64,000 bases of DNA from Capsicum annuum (GCF_002878395.1 NW_025860021.1:223820-287819), one strand, 5' to 3'. Shown: positions 1-11,147, numbered from the stretch's first letter. Notes: a model not told the origin generated them from the sequence alone. Made by a program: numbers and translations.

Positions 1-776
1 TTAAACTTATTAAGGTTTTAAGTCCTTGAGTTTCAAAGAAGTTCCTTTTTTTCAAAAGACTAAAGTGCATGTTCTAAAAGTTGTTATTTAAGAGTTCAAC
101 TATTTAACAACCTTGAGATCAAAGAAAGAATACAGATTTAGAATAAAGTGTAATGGCTCATGTGAATTATACTACATATTTCATTAGTCATGATTTATAA
201 GAGTTTTATTCAAGCTATGTGAGTCATCTACAAACCATGTATGTTTTTCATAATGATTTATTGTATAGATATTAGTTTCATAAAACCTCAAATGCTCAGT
301 ACATTCCCAAGTGCTAATCCACATATACGTCTCTGTGCTACATTGTCTCATAATGTAGGTTTAGGTGCTCAGTTCCAGCAGTGTTAGTGATCCTGAGTAC
401 CTTTATCTATACCTCCACTGTGGTGAGTCCTCCTGGTTTGAGGACCTATCTCTAGACACTTTAGCATTTTTAGTAGTTGTTCTACTGCTTTTAGTTCAGT
501 TCGAGTCAGTTGGGGATCTGCCCCAATGGCTCTCTAGTTTGTTGAGTAGTAGAGACTTTGTTAGAATAGATGGTCAGTATATTTAGATTTTCAGTATTTT
601 GTTACTTTCACAGTACTCATTCGGATTTCAGTTCGACATGATATGACTTCCTTATTTTTCTCCCATTATCTTTAAGTAAGCTTTATACTAAGTATCATGC
701 TCAAAGGGTTGGCTTGGGGCTACTTGTAGCCTTAAGCACCGTGTTACACTCCGGGATAGGATTTCAGGGCATTACA
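1..776 (+). mobile_element. 3' portion of a chromovirus-type LTR (truncated by window edge)
   Basis: The segment ends in GGGCATTACA at 776, the usual 3' end of Solanaceae-like Ty3/gypsy LTRs. It is preceded by a GGCTTGGGGCTACTTGTAGC stretch and a CTTAAGCACCGTGTTACAC stretch, the end of long chromovirus LTRs read on the plus strand. No primer-binding site follows; the next bases belong to a minus-strand gag remnant, so this is a solo or truncated LTR. The short open frame at 365-586 lies inside the LTR and has no recognisable domain. The 5' part lies outside the window. Confidence 0.6.
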
Positions 777-1745
777 GCTGCGTGACATATACTTTTCTAA
801 GAACTTCTCAGAGAACTAGTCCATGAAAAGGGAGACGATCTAATTGGTCTAGAATCCATGTAACCTCTCAACCAATGACGAGTAGACAAATCCAACTATG
901 GTGTAATCCACACCACGAGTCTCAACAAGGCCTAAGCCGTCAAGCCTATCCTCAGAAGTAGTTAGAAACTCATATGCATCCTCTGCTGGAGCAGCAGAAA
1001 ATATAAGTAGAGCCAACCTTAAGAATCTACCCAATATCTTCTGCTCCTTAGAAGACATAGCAGGATGGGTCATAACTAGCTGAGAAGCCACCGTCCGAAC
1101 AACTGTCAACACAGGAGGAACCTCAAATCTGGTAGCTGCAGCTATAGGCTGCTCCCCAGCCCAATAGCACTTTAATTAGTAGACTATGAACCATCAGATG
1201 GCACACCACCAACAATACCCAATAGTTCAATCAAGGAATTTCTGAGAAATGAAGAAGGAACAAAACTTGGTGGAGCCTGGGTTAGTCCCTAGCCCACCGC
1301 ATATTGTGGTTGAGGAATTTCCGGTTGAGATACATGAATAAGGTCTAGGAAAGGCGGCTGGTCCCTGGAAAGGACATATCACGTGGCTATTCTCGCTCAG
1401 ATACATGAATAAGGTCTGGGGAAGGTGGTTGGTCCCTTGAAAGGACACATCACGTGGCTATCCTCAATCTCTAGGTCATACACAAATAGGAATAGGATCC
1501 TCGGGCTCGGGCTTGGGACCCTCATCTCAAAAAGAGGTAGCACTTGTTTTGGGCAAATAGGAAATAGTATAGTCAAGGGAATATTTTACAAACCAACTCA
1601 TAATCTTAGCATTATATGAGTGAATGAAGTAAAAGACTCTTAAGAATATCCCATAGCCTCCTAAAGATAGAAAATGAACGTCAATGTTGTGATCCTCAAG
1701 ACTCTATTAGACACTTACTAGTACCAACCATACCTGTGAAACCTA
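777..1745 (-). pseudogene. gag fragment of chromovirus P (N-terminal part)
   Basis: On the minus strand, 849-1,112 encodes an 87-residue stretch containing AYEFLTTSEDRLDGLGLVET followed by RGVDYTIVGF. This matches the conserved gag segment of Solanaceae-like chromoviruses (a FL.T...RL..LGLVET.GVD pattern) just before the KxWW motif. Further minus-strand gag N-terminal sequence extends towards 1,620 with stops. The segment is bounded at 1,746 by a primer-binding site and an LTR, so it is the 5' internal end of a minus-strand element. It is cut off at 777 by a plus-strand LTR. Protease, RT and integrase are missing on this side. It is a non-functional remnant. Confidence 0.6.
1328..1469. repeat. 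71-bp tandem duplication, two copies
   Basis: The unit beginning AGATACATGAATAAGGTCT occurs at 1,328 and again at 1,399, and the copies differ at roughly 10% of positions. It lies in the N-terminal gag or leader region of element P, just inside the PBS. No function can be assigned. Confidence 0.85.
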
Positions 1746-1758
1746 GGCTCTGATAATA
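1746..1758 (-). other. primer-binding site of chromovirus P (initiator tRNA-Met type)
   Basis: The reverse complement reads TATTATCAGAGCC, close to the TGGTATCAGAGCC iMet-type PBS used by plant chromoviruses, with decay at its 5' end. It lies 3 bp from the LTR end at 1,762, the normal spacing, and sets the element's orientation as minus. Confidence 0.65.
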
Positions 1759-3167
1759 ATTTATCATGACTTGATTTAAAAGTTATGATAGCACCTACTA
1801 TAACCCGCCAGTAGGTAAGACAATACCTTAACCCAAGACTAATGCAATGGGTTAATAAGGTAAGAAATGCACAACTACGCCAAAAATCAACGAACACAAG
1901 ATACAAATAGTTTTTTTAATATAAATAGATACCCAAACACGGATACCAATCCCACGACCTGGTATAAGAAGTACAAGAGCATCTAAGTATGATAGTAGTA
2001 AGAATACATACCCATAATATTAGTAATTCAATACATTTGTCTCAAATATAAAAGACCGAATCAAAGATAGTAGGAATGGGCAACTCAAAACTCCAAGAGC
2101 TTACCCTATCTCTAGAATGTCAACACTGCATAAACTTAAGCAGCAACTAGAACTTAGATCTGCACCAAAAGGGTACAGAAGTCTAGTATGTGTACCAAGA
2201 TAGTGTGTACTCAGTAGGCATTATCGTTTAACTGATCTAAGTTATGATATAAAGATGATATAGTGATAGATAAATATATCTAAGTCAAGGTGCATAATCA
2301 AACCCGAATTATCTCCATCATCACTGTATATAATAAGTAATCAAACTAAAAAGTAATAACATAAGACATCATTACATACAATATCGTTATGCACAAAAAA
2401 TAAATGACTCAGATTCAAAAAGCAACAAGAGTACAATCACAAGCAACACAAGTACAAAGTTGGTGCCCATATACAACCTAGTGCATAAGGTGCAGTAACC
2501 CATTACGGCATCTCATACCTCGGGAAAGTACACCAATGTTAATAATAATAATAAAACTATTTAACCAACAACATATCCAAGTTTAAATATTATTCGACAT
2601 ATTCCACATTTTGTTAATCAGGCATTTTTCCCAACTTTCATTAGTTACTAACATCGACTATATAATCAAGTCCATACTATTAGCATCATTGGCCACATAT
2701 TATCCATATTCCCTAACTACTACATTTTAGCTAAACAATGGTCCTTAACTAGTCCATTAAGTCTCTATTCATCAAGTAATATATTTATTTAATAGAAAAC
2801 TAGTAACCAAATTGATTATTCTAATAACCAACATTTCCTTAATTATCCATTATGACAAAATAACATTACCCACTAGGTGGATCCTCCTTTTCTGGTAGAT
2901 CCCACTTACCAACTAACCTTTATTCAATATTAAACCATAACCATTACAATTCTCTAATTATTATTTCACATTAACTACTCCATTTTTTAAGTATTTAACA
3001 CTAGTGGACTATAATCGGCACCCTAAGGTCAACTTCATACGCTCTTTATTCACACCGGTATATACGAGTAAAAGAATAGATATACTTGCCATATATAGGG
3101 CTAGACAAACTCAAACCGGTAGACATGCTTGTAGGAACATCAATAATTGTTCTCTGGCCTTGTTGGT

Positions 3168-3345
3168 TATTATCATATTATCATCATGTCCTCCGAATTT
3201 TCCGGGCATCATCATCACATCAATATATTAGACAGCCTTGCTGGGTATTATCATCACATCAATATATCCTCTCTCCTTATCACGCATTATCATCACATCA
3301 ATGTATCCTCTAACTTTATCGGGCATCATCATCACATCGATATAT
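3168..3345. repeat. about 39-bp minisatellite, five copies, inside LTR of P
   Basis: A unit containing CATCATCACATCAATATAT and a CCTCTC.CCTTATCGGG part recurs at about 3,168, 3,207, 3,246, 3,285 and 3,323. The copies are diverged. The overlapping small open frames in this stretch (about 70-75 codons in two frames) are products of the repeat and not genes. Confidence 0.8.
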
Positions 3346-3540
3346 ACATATATATATAAAAGCCCCATAACGGATAAACTAAATGACAAGCTATACGAGG
3401 GCTAAACTAAATAACAGGCCCCACAAGGGCGGAAATAAATAACAAGCCCCAAGAGGACTAAAGTAAAAGATAAGTAAGGAGAAGTACACCTTCATATCTC
3501 ATCTTTTATCATCATGGACAATTTATCCATAAATATATGA

Positions 3541-3559
3541 ATATATATATATATATATA
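3541..3559. repeat. (AT)n microsatellite
   Basis: Simple dinucleotide run inside the LTR of element P. Confidence 0.9.
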
Positions 3560-5508
3560 GCGAGATTGTTACAAAACATTACCGGGTTCAACATGGTTAA
3601 TAGCATAGCTTCTCATGTATTCAATAAATATACCTTCTAGAGCCCTTAGTATCATGACTCACAATATCAACAACAAGAGGGCTTTCTAGCATAATCACTA
3701 GTTTGGTTACTAGACAAAAATATAAAATAAGTAATATCATAGCCCAAACCCAGAATAGTAATCTAGTCAATGGTTAAAATAATAACATAGTCACAGGCTT
3801 AATTAATAGCATAATCTATAGTTATTCATAGCATTAACGATAATTTAGCTAACAATCATAGACATCACTTATCATGAAATTACCATAATTCATTTACCAG
3901 GGTTAGCGAACATGCTCCTAAAGGAATACTCTAAGCTTTTAAAAAGTATCTAAGGTCTTCAATGGAACTACTTAAGTCCAAGCTTAAGTCGGGTCTAGAT
4001 CCCATTTCTAATTCCACAAAATATATTTCAAGTCAAACTTTTACTCGGGACTAGGATAAGGTATCTAAATAAAGTCTTAGATATCTAAGAAGCCACAAAA
4101 GTCCTAAGGTCAAGGTTTTTCTCAAGAACTGCTCTTTAACTATCCTTGGACACTAAGGCAATTCCACACATATGAGTAACTAGGTTCTACTTACCCTTTA
4201 AATGAGTGACAAGTTCACTTTCATCTATCTAAAGCAACTAGAGACTTCTCATGTTATCCATGAACTAATAGTTACAATTAAACAAGGTTTTAGGCTTCAA
4301 GTCAAACATCCCAACCTATAAATTCAAATGACCTAAATGATTCAATGAATCCCAAATGTTACCATCTATCAATCCGTCACCTAGAACCCTTCCCAATCTA
4401 TTATGATAGCACAATTATACTATAAGATAGCTTAATCTAACAAGAAGTAAGCCTAACCTACCTCAAATCCAAAGAAAGATCACGAACTACTAAACTATTA
4501 ATTTTCCGTTTCAGGAAGCTTTTTCAAGGTGCCAAGTATCAAAAACAAATCTACATATTATTATAAAAATATTGATACTCATATTGCACCATCATGATTT
4601 GGGTCTAAAAATGACACCAAACACCCCCAAATGGGTTCCACATATGTAAAACACAATTTTAAGATCAATCCAATATTCATACAACATTAGGGAATCATAA
4701 CCACAAAGAATTAGGTGATAACTAAGCTTATTTGGGCTAAAATGATGCCCTCAAGCTAATTCATATTTTGGTAATGAATTCAACAAAATTAAATCTTGAA
4801 AATAAAGGATTCTTGCCTCAAATCCATTGTTAATCACAAAAATATATGTTAAACAAGCTTCCAACTCACGCCCAAGACTCAATTTGAAGTGAACACATCA
4901 TTCTAAGGTTTTTAGGTCTCAAGAAGAAGTGAAAATGGCCAAATACACAACTAAGAGGCCTATTTATGGCCCCTTCATTATCATTAGCCGGGTCGCGATC
5001 ACCATTGCACCAGTAAAGCAAAGTCAAAACTTATTTTTGTTCTCCAAAATTCATTCAAACTCTGACTTTCACTAATGATCTATGTAACACCACTAAATTC
5101 AATGTTTTAGATGCATTGGTGAAGTCAAATTTTCCATCCAAGGTAGTTTAGACCAATTATGGGCCCCATACCTATTATTCAAATTTTTAACTTCCCGACC
5201 AATAGGTCAAAATAGGCTTGGGTGCAATAGGACCAGAACTAAAAGTCCACCAAAACTTAAATCGATATTTTGCAGTTGCTGACACAGTCAAACTTCACAT
5301 TTGGGATCATTTTATTAAAGTTTTCACCCGGTGGCCATTTGGAATGAGCGGAAACTTCTAAAAAGGAAAAACACTCTAAAACCAAATGAGTTGCCTGGTA
5401 ACTGAACTAGTAGTTCTACCAAGTCTTAAATAATTTGGGTTAGCTATGTAGAAAATCTAACGATGGAAATATGCAGAAATACAGAAAATAACCTAAAGGA
5501 TCATTATA

Positions 5509-5545
5509 ATATCCACTACTAAAGGAACTTTCATCCCCTAAAGTT
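5509..5545 (-). other. polypurine tract and 3' end of internal region, chromovirus P
   Basis: On the minus strand GATGAAAGTTCCTTTAGTAG is followed by TGGATAT and then the LTR. This is the standard decayed PPT context (TTTAGTAGTGGATGATGTAATGACC in related elements), and it directly abuts the LTR end at 5,508. It marks where plus-strand DNA synthesis would start. Confidence 0.6.
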
Positions 5546-5559
5546 AAAGACGAGAAAGT

Positions 5560-5963
5560 ACCTGAAGTCTTGAATAGGTGGGGATACTGGGCCCATATAT
5601 TTCTCTTAATCTCACAAGTGGCTTTCTCTAGTAGGCAGTGCCTCCACTAAACCATAACCATAGGAATCTCCCTAGTATATAGTTGCTTCATATCACTAGC
5701 CAACATAAGCACAGGCTCCTTCACGAAGGCCAAATACGCATCCAACTGAATCGAGTCCCTTCTAACCACATAAGATAGATCAGAAATATACCGCCACAAT
5801 ATAGAGACATAGAAAATTAGATGAACACAGCAAAATCTAAAGGCAAATCTAACTCATAAGCTACCTCACCAACTATGGAGAATCTCAAAAGGAGCAATAT
5901 ATCGAGGATTGCGTTTACCCTTCTTACCAAACCTCATCACACCCATCATGGCTAAAACACAAC
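5560..5963 (-). pseudogene. integrase C-terminus with chromodomain-like tail, chromovirus P (part 2)
   Basis: Minus-strand translation shows GVMRFGKKGKRNPRYIAPFE, the GKKGKLSPRYIGPFEIL motif at the end of gypsy integrases. It is followed by a decayed FHVSMLRRYI segment and then a DSVQLDAYLAFVKEPVLML segment, the EEPxxILxR chromodomain-like tail. There are internal stops. The reading ends at 5,963, exactly at the TSD of nested element A1, and the upstream integrase core resumes beyond it at 14,504. Before A1 arrived this was one integrase gene. It is not functional. Confidence 0.75.
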
Positions 5964-5968
5964 GTAAT

Positions 5969-7185
5969 AGATACGCCTAAATTGCACCTCTCTTACGAGA
6001 GAGTAAGCAGTCGTTGTCAAATATATAACCCAACTAGGTTGGGGATGAATCCCACAGGGAATATGGTGCTAATTAAGTTATATGCAGATTAGTTGACTTT
6101 TAATAGTTTATTTCTGTAAAATAAATAGGGGAGATTTGATTCAGTTCACCAATTAATAGTTTTAGTTTAACAAGATGAAATACGTGTAGTAGTATTCAAA
6201 TTCATAGAAATGGCAAGCTAGGGTTATGTCCACCTTGTAGTTTTCAATACTTTCTAACTATGGGCTTTATGAATTCATACATGCTTCATTCTTACAGAGA
6301 AATGTAATGTATTTATTAACATAATCCTAGTATTTCTCAACCATCAAGGACTAATTCACTTTAGTTCTCTCGAATCAAAAGTGTTCACAAAAGAAACAAT
6401 ACGAAATCTCCAAGTAGTTAATTCTACTAAGGCATCAACTTATGAAATAGGGGTTGGTAATCCTATTTTCTTGTCACTACTCTCTTTCAGAACGTTAACC
6501 TTTCTTTCAAACAAGTTGCGTTTTAAGGCATATCCTTCATGTTTGCAACCACGAGAATTCAAGATAAACGAAGAGAGTATGATGTAAACAAACCAATGCA
6601 TAATGAATTCAAAACCCAAAGTAATAGATTGTATGCTGCAAAGCTTCCATAACCCTAACTAATAAAATTAGCTACTCATGAATAAAATAAAAATCATCAT
6701 AAATATATTCATCATACCAAAAACTAGAAGATGATCTTAGTGTACGAATAGTGAAAACAAGAGAAAAAACATTTTTCTCTCACTCCCAGGGTAAGCCGCC
6801 CTTCTCTGCTCTCTCCAAAAAATACTGAATAATGAATAATTGACTAAAAATTCAGCATTAAGAGTTTTAATAATATTTTCTCTCATAATTTCCTTCTAAG
6901 TCCCTGAACTAATTATAAATGACAAACTAGTCTTGGACATAGTTTCTAGGCGCCACATTTGGTCCAGATTGCTACTCTCTCTTGTGTCATATGTCATCAG
7001 TATTCCATAGTCCCATAATGTCTTCATATAACTCATTAATACCTGAAATCCTGCTAATCACATCATTTAGCTCAATTACATCAAAGTAGAGTAAAAACAT
7101 TAAAAAACTAGGCACTTTGTTCTCTAAACTTAGCTAAAATATAGATAAGTTATGGTGCTTAGGCGTATAAATACACCCAAGATCA
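5969..7185 (-). mobile_element. 3' LTR of A1
   Basis: 1,217 bp, aligned along its whole length with 13,284-14,498. Its low-coordinate end carries the conserved ACTAGGTTGGGGATGAATCC block at about 6,033-6,052. The high-coordinate end GATCA joins the PPT. The 68-codon open frame at 6,381-6,587 is inside the LTR, is not kept in the sister LTR and is unlikely to be a gene. Confidence 0.88.
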
Positions 7186-7199
7186 CCACCCCACACTTA
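7186..7199 (-). other. terminal polypurine tract of A1
   Basis: The minus strand reads TAAGTGTGGGGTGG immediately before the 3' LTR (TGATCTTGGG). The same 17-bp string TCACCACCCCACACTTA (plus strand) occurs again internally at 8,952-8,968. Confidence 0.8.
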
Positions 7200-8330
7200 A
7201 AAATTTGTTCGTCCTCAAAAAACATATCCATTTAAACATACTACACAAGCCTTAGCACCCACAAAGGAAGACAAGATGCTCAAATAGGCTCACACAACAA
7301 TTATGAACAAGAAGTAGATTCAGGAATCATTACATGAGACAACCTACCCTCAGGAATAGACTCATTAAGTTGGCAATTTCATGCATATCGTTTAAGTATA
7401 GAAATCATATAAATTACCCAACCTTCATCAACCATGTGCTCTCACAACAAGAAAGTTAACCATAATCACTCACAATCATGCAAATTCTAACAAAATGGGT
7501 ACAAGAATCAAGTTGCGCTCACTCTCACAAAGAATTCTCAAATTACAACTGATGACCAAAATCTTTACCTTAGTGTAATACTACACTAATATCAGAATGC
7601 TAAGATTAGGATCAGATAGGTCTTTTACGGGTTGTAATGCAGGATAAAGGATGGGTAGGAACTATTTTTGCCAGAAATAGTGACTATCTTCCCTAAGCGC
7701 TTTAATACACTTCATTATGCAATTAAGACCAACCTCTAACAACCAATTTCCACTTCTGCTATCTTAACAGATTTGCTTTTTACCCCAACTCTTTAAGCTT
7801 AATTAATAATACTATGGTGGGAGTATGCAACCCTTTCAAATATCTGCCTTTTTTTTGCACCCTTTTCATGTTACGCACCCCTATAATAGCCACCCTTAAC
7901 TTAAGCGATTTGCCTTAGTTGAGGTGCACAATGTCCAAGAAGGACCAGGGCCAAAATTGGTTCATTGTAACATATCCGGAATAAAATTTGGTACTTTTTC
8001 AACAATTTTCGCTACTCCTAGCCACATCAATTTCACATGCCAATAACTAGACTTTGGGGTCTCAGTTTCACCTTTTTCCTTTAATTGTCACACTTCTAAC
8101 TCAAATTGATTTTACATTAAAGCGCTTAGGAGCTTTTGGATCAAATTACAGTCTATTAAAGAACGGAATAGGCTACATATGAGGCAAACAAAAGAACAAG
8201 CTAAAGGCTCAATGGGGCAAGCTAAGATAATGTACAAAGGTAGGTCAAAAGAAGGTATGAACAATGGCTATCAAAGAAATGCCTAAATCTTCTCCTAAAC
8301 TCACAATCTTTATTTCGCTTTGGACACACA
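7200..8330 (-). mobile_element. conserved non-coding 3' block of A1
   Basis: This stretch has no open frame worth reporting, yet it aligns for about 1 kb with the 3' part of A2 (about 27,170-28,070, opposite orientation) and for shorter parts with A3 (63,000-63,400). Landmarks on the plus strand are GCACCCCTATAATAGCCACC near 7,869 and CACAATGTCCAAGAAGGACC near 7,927. Athila/Tat elements are known for long 3' regions between pol and the LTR, sometimes with an env-like frame. I see no env-like frame here. Confidence 0.65.
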
Positions 8331-9742
8331 CCAGGCAAGTTCTAGCATCAGTTTCAATAAGGAATATACAACATTCGTACACATTCATGGCATATGGTCA
8401 ACTCAATTAGGAGCATTATAGATTCTCAACCCAATAGTTACATGAATTCAAATTAAACTAACAATCATAAGAAGAGTCACAACTAGAGCCTAGGTGTTTC
8501 AAATGTGATGATCCATCACATACTTATGTTATAATGTCATGTGATCCACAAGAATAGCTACATTTAATTAAATGACCAATTTTCTCTTAAGACGGTCGTC
8601 ATCCATCCATCATCGAGAAAGGCACTTAATTATGACTAAATAGAATAAACATCTAACAAGAAACAAAATAAACAAATTAAATAATCCTATCTCAGAAGAA
8701 TGCTAAGGAGAAGGTACTATTTTCTTACAAAACAAGTAGCACAGTGACCAACCACCTCACACTCTAGCTCAGCACTGTCCCAATGCAAATAACAACATAA
8801 TGAACCTGGCTAGTAGTACTCCTCATCCACATTAGGAGTCATGCCACCTGCATTGAGATCATTATCAGATTTATTTTTCCTGTGTTCATCATATCATCCA
8901 CGTCAGCCACACATAATGAAACTAACTATAATTAAGATGAGGGTGGTGAATTCACCACCCCACACTTAATTTGTTAGTATAAACCAATTAAGTGTTATTG
9001 TTGGGTACTCAGACTTCGCGGACATACACTTTGATATGGTGCACCAACATTAGTTGCAATATAATTCACTCACTTTAATTCCCCCAATTCTATTTCAATG
9101 AATCTCTTTTTGAACAAAATCATGCCCTACAACTTCAACCATATAAAGATATACAGAACACCATCACTTTCGCGTAATTTTCTCAACATTATGTTCAACA
9201 TAATAAGATTAAAACTAATAGTTACACAACTACCATGTTGGGTGTGAACAATTCACTCACATGTACAAGCTCAAGTACTAGCATAATGGTACTTATCTTC
9301 CCAAGATGTTTAAAATCCTTCTTTGACATAGACATGTCAAAATTTTAATTCATAATCCTCAAGAAATCAATTAACTATAACAAAAGGTCACAATAACTAA
9401 GGGTTAAAAAAGTAAAACTTACCTTGAAAATGGAAGATTAAAGAAGAAAGGGGGAAATTCTTGAGATTTTTACACAAAGAGGAATCTTGAAGGACAAATA
9501 AATAGTGAGAAAGAAATCTTATACAGCTTAGGAGTGAAATAAGGATGACTTTGGGCATTAATAGGGTGGATTCTATTAAAGGGTGAAATACGGATTGGAT
9601 TGACCCAATTGGAAGTCGGGTACTAAGCTAAATTAGGAAGTGTATACAACGCACAAGGGAAGGAAAATGTTTAAGTATGCACCGCAGAAGGTATCGCACA
9701 CTTTGAGCTGTGCGGCGCATTGTTCATCGCACAAGTAAAATA
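8331..9742 (-). mobile_element. A1 internal region without coding capacity
   Basis: AT-rich internal sequence of A1 between the 3' block and the GC-richer minisatellite. Stops occur in all frames and no pol motifs are recognised. In an autonomous relative RT, RNase H and integrase would precede this region. It contains the internal PPT and palindrome listed separately. The small open frame at 9,671-9,865 is a translation of the repeat. Confidence 0.5.
8941..8968 (-). other. internal polypurine tract with perfect 20-bp palindrome
   Basis: 8,941-8,960 reads GGGTGGTGAATTCACCACCC, a perfect palindrome. It overlaps a second copy of the terminal PPT string (TCACCACCCCACACTTA, 8,952-8,968). On the element strand this is TAAGTGTGGGGTGGTGA, identical to the terminal PPT plus the first LTR bases. 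It may be an internal plus-strand priming site or a relic of an earlier LTR junction. Confidence 0.7.
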
Positions 9743-10020
9743 GTGGGCATAGGCTATTGTAAATGTGGCGCATACCCTATTGCATATATTTACATATGTG
9801 GCGCATACGGTATCACCTAGTTTAGGCAGTGGGCATAGGCGATTGGAAATGCGGTACCCTATCACCTATATTTTTATGTGCGGCGCATAGGGTATCGCCT
9901 AGTTTAGGCAGTGGGCATAGGCAATTAGAAATACAGCGTATACCCTATCGCCTATATTTTTATGTGCGGTGCATAGGGTATCGCGTAGTTTAGACAGTCA
10001 TAGGCGATTGTAAATGTGGC
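9743..10020. repeat. GC-richer 82-86-bp tandem repeat, about 3.3 copies
   Basis: Units starting GTGGGCATAGGCGATTG begin at 9,743, 9,829 and 9,911, with a partial one near 9,995. Each contains CGCATACCCTATCGCC and the near-inverse GCGCATAGGGTATCGCC, so each unit is an imperfect inverted repeat. The array is much richer in CpG than its surroundings. It lies in A1 between the 3' region and protease. Confidence 0.85.
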
Positions 10021-10027
10021 ATACTTT

Positions 10028-10144
10028 TGTGACTAATTATGTGACATTCGATGAGGTCAGTGGTAGGCTTCGGGATCGAGCCTATCGGCCCGATCCCTAT
10101 GCTACCACCACAAACCTCATTGAAAGTCAGAAAATAAAGTCACA
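10028..10144. other. long imperfect inverted repeat (hairpin) in A1
   Basis: The left arm 10,043-10,078 (GACATTCGATGAGG, then a TGGTAGGCTTCGGGATCG part) pairs with the right arm 10,091-10,128 (CGATCCCTATGCTACCACC, then CCTCATTGAAAGTC), leaving a 12-nt loop. Outer TGTGAC at 10,028 and GTCACA at 10,139 extend the stem. It lies directly next to the 86-bp repeat array and 3' of the protease remnant. No protein is encoded. Confidence 0.8.
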
Positions 10145-10448
10145 TTGCGAAACTTTTTGGGTTGTATTAACATAATTCCAGGCACGACTCTAATGCGAAT
10201 CATACTTAAGCCTTACACATTTGACCACTCCAACTTACCTGTAATGTTCTCATCACTCCTAAACTTACCACCATTGACATAGCTCAATTCCAAATCAAAT
10301 TTGGTACTAATTTCCACCTTATTACTTCATGCACCTACACTTACTCAAAAACAACAAAAATGATTAGAAGGATGGGTTGATTCCCACCAAGGGCCGTAGT
10401 TTCGGTCGTGGCTCGACTTTTTTTGTTGCATTTTTTTAACATGATAAA
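10145..10448 (-). mobile_element. A1 spacer between hairpin and protease remnant
   Basis: No coding motif is recognised. This is the interval in which RT, RNase H and integrase would begin in an autonomous relative; none is visible. Apart from its position inside A1, I see nothing else in it. Confidence 0.5.
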
Positions 10449-11147
10449 GTGAAAATAAAATCATGGGCTACCTCTCATGTAGCGCCTGATTTAACATCAC
10501 GACACCACTCGATTATGTTGAATATTCAGACTTCATCAAGATACATCGATGATACGATTTGTACCTCATTTGTTGGATCAAGACAATGCTTTATTCCTAG
10601 TCCAACCATTTTGAAGTCACTCATATCCTTGCTTGCAAGTTCAACTAAACCAGCTATGGTCTTCACAAAAGACATATCCTTAACTAGTACATCTTGCTTA
10701 TCTTCATAGAATACATCAACAATCAAGAAGACACTCATCTCCTTTTGTTATTTCATAGACGGACATACTTCAAAGCTAACTTTTTTCTCATTGTGTCTAA
10801 ATTTTAGTGCATTCAGCTTCATGTCATCTCCCAGTCGCTAAGAACGGCCTACCTAAAATTATGGGTACTTCAAAGTCCACTACGCAATCAAGAATCACAA
10901 AGTCGGTAGGAAATATAAAATCAACAACTTTTACAAGTACATCATGTAGAATACCAATTGGCCTTTTTACCGATCTATCCACCATTAGAAGTCAAATATT
11001 AGTGGGCGTAGGATCTCCCAAAACCATTTTCTTAAAAGACGTTAATGGCATAAGATTTATACTTTCCCCAAGATCACAAAGGGTCTTTTTAAATTTTAGC
11101 AATCTAATCGTACATGGAATAGTAAATGCTCTCGGATCAACCTTCTT
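10449..11147 (-). pseudogene. aspartic protease region of A1
   Basis: The minus strand continues from gag with a stop just after the gag frame. It then reads a DPRAFTIPCTI segment and CDLGESINLMPL (DLG at 11,067-11,075), the catalytic DLGAS-type aspartate motif of Athila/Tat proteases, here with Glu at the fourth position. Downstream are LGDPTPTNI, DFVILDC and [15 protein letters not shown], the flap and C-terminal PIILGRPFL motif. A further 70-residue frame (10,526-10,738) follows. Stops interrupt it. The family protease processes Gag-Pol; this copy is probably dead, although the catalytic triplet is intact. Confidence 0.8.

Larger units (their letters stand above)
1762..5508 (-). mobile_element. 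long LTR of chromovirus P (about 3.7 kb)
   Basis: The segment starts TATCATGAC on the plus strand (decayed TGTCATGAC) and ends GGATCATTATA (decayed GGTCATTACA). It shares its general organisation with the C2 and C3 LTRs: a GTACTCAGTAGGCA-type block near 2,210, an AT-rich middle and a TATTTAT box at 4,961, which is a decayed minus-strand TATAAATA promoter. It has a PBS plus gag on its low-coordinate side and a PPT plus integrase on its high-coordinate side, so it joins two internal regions instead of ending an element. No coding sequence is visible. The short frames near 3,000-3,360 are translations of a tandem repeat. Confidence 0.7.

Noticed and set aside
3004..3359. Three overlapping plus-strand frames of 70-75 codons
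   Set aside because: All are translations of a 39-bp minisatellite in an LTR.
10043..10128. miRNA precursor gene
   Set aside because: Stem length is compatible, but it lies inside a retroelement and there is no expression or mature-sequence evidence; kept only as a hairpin.
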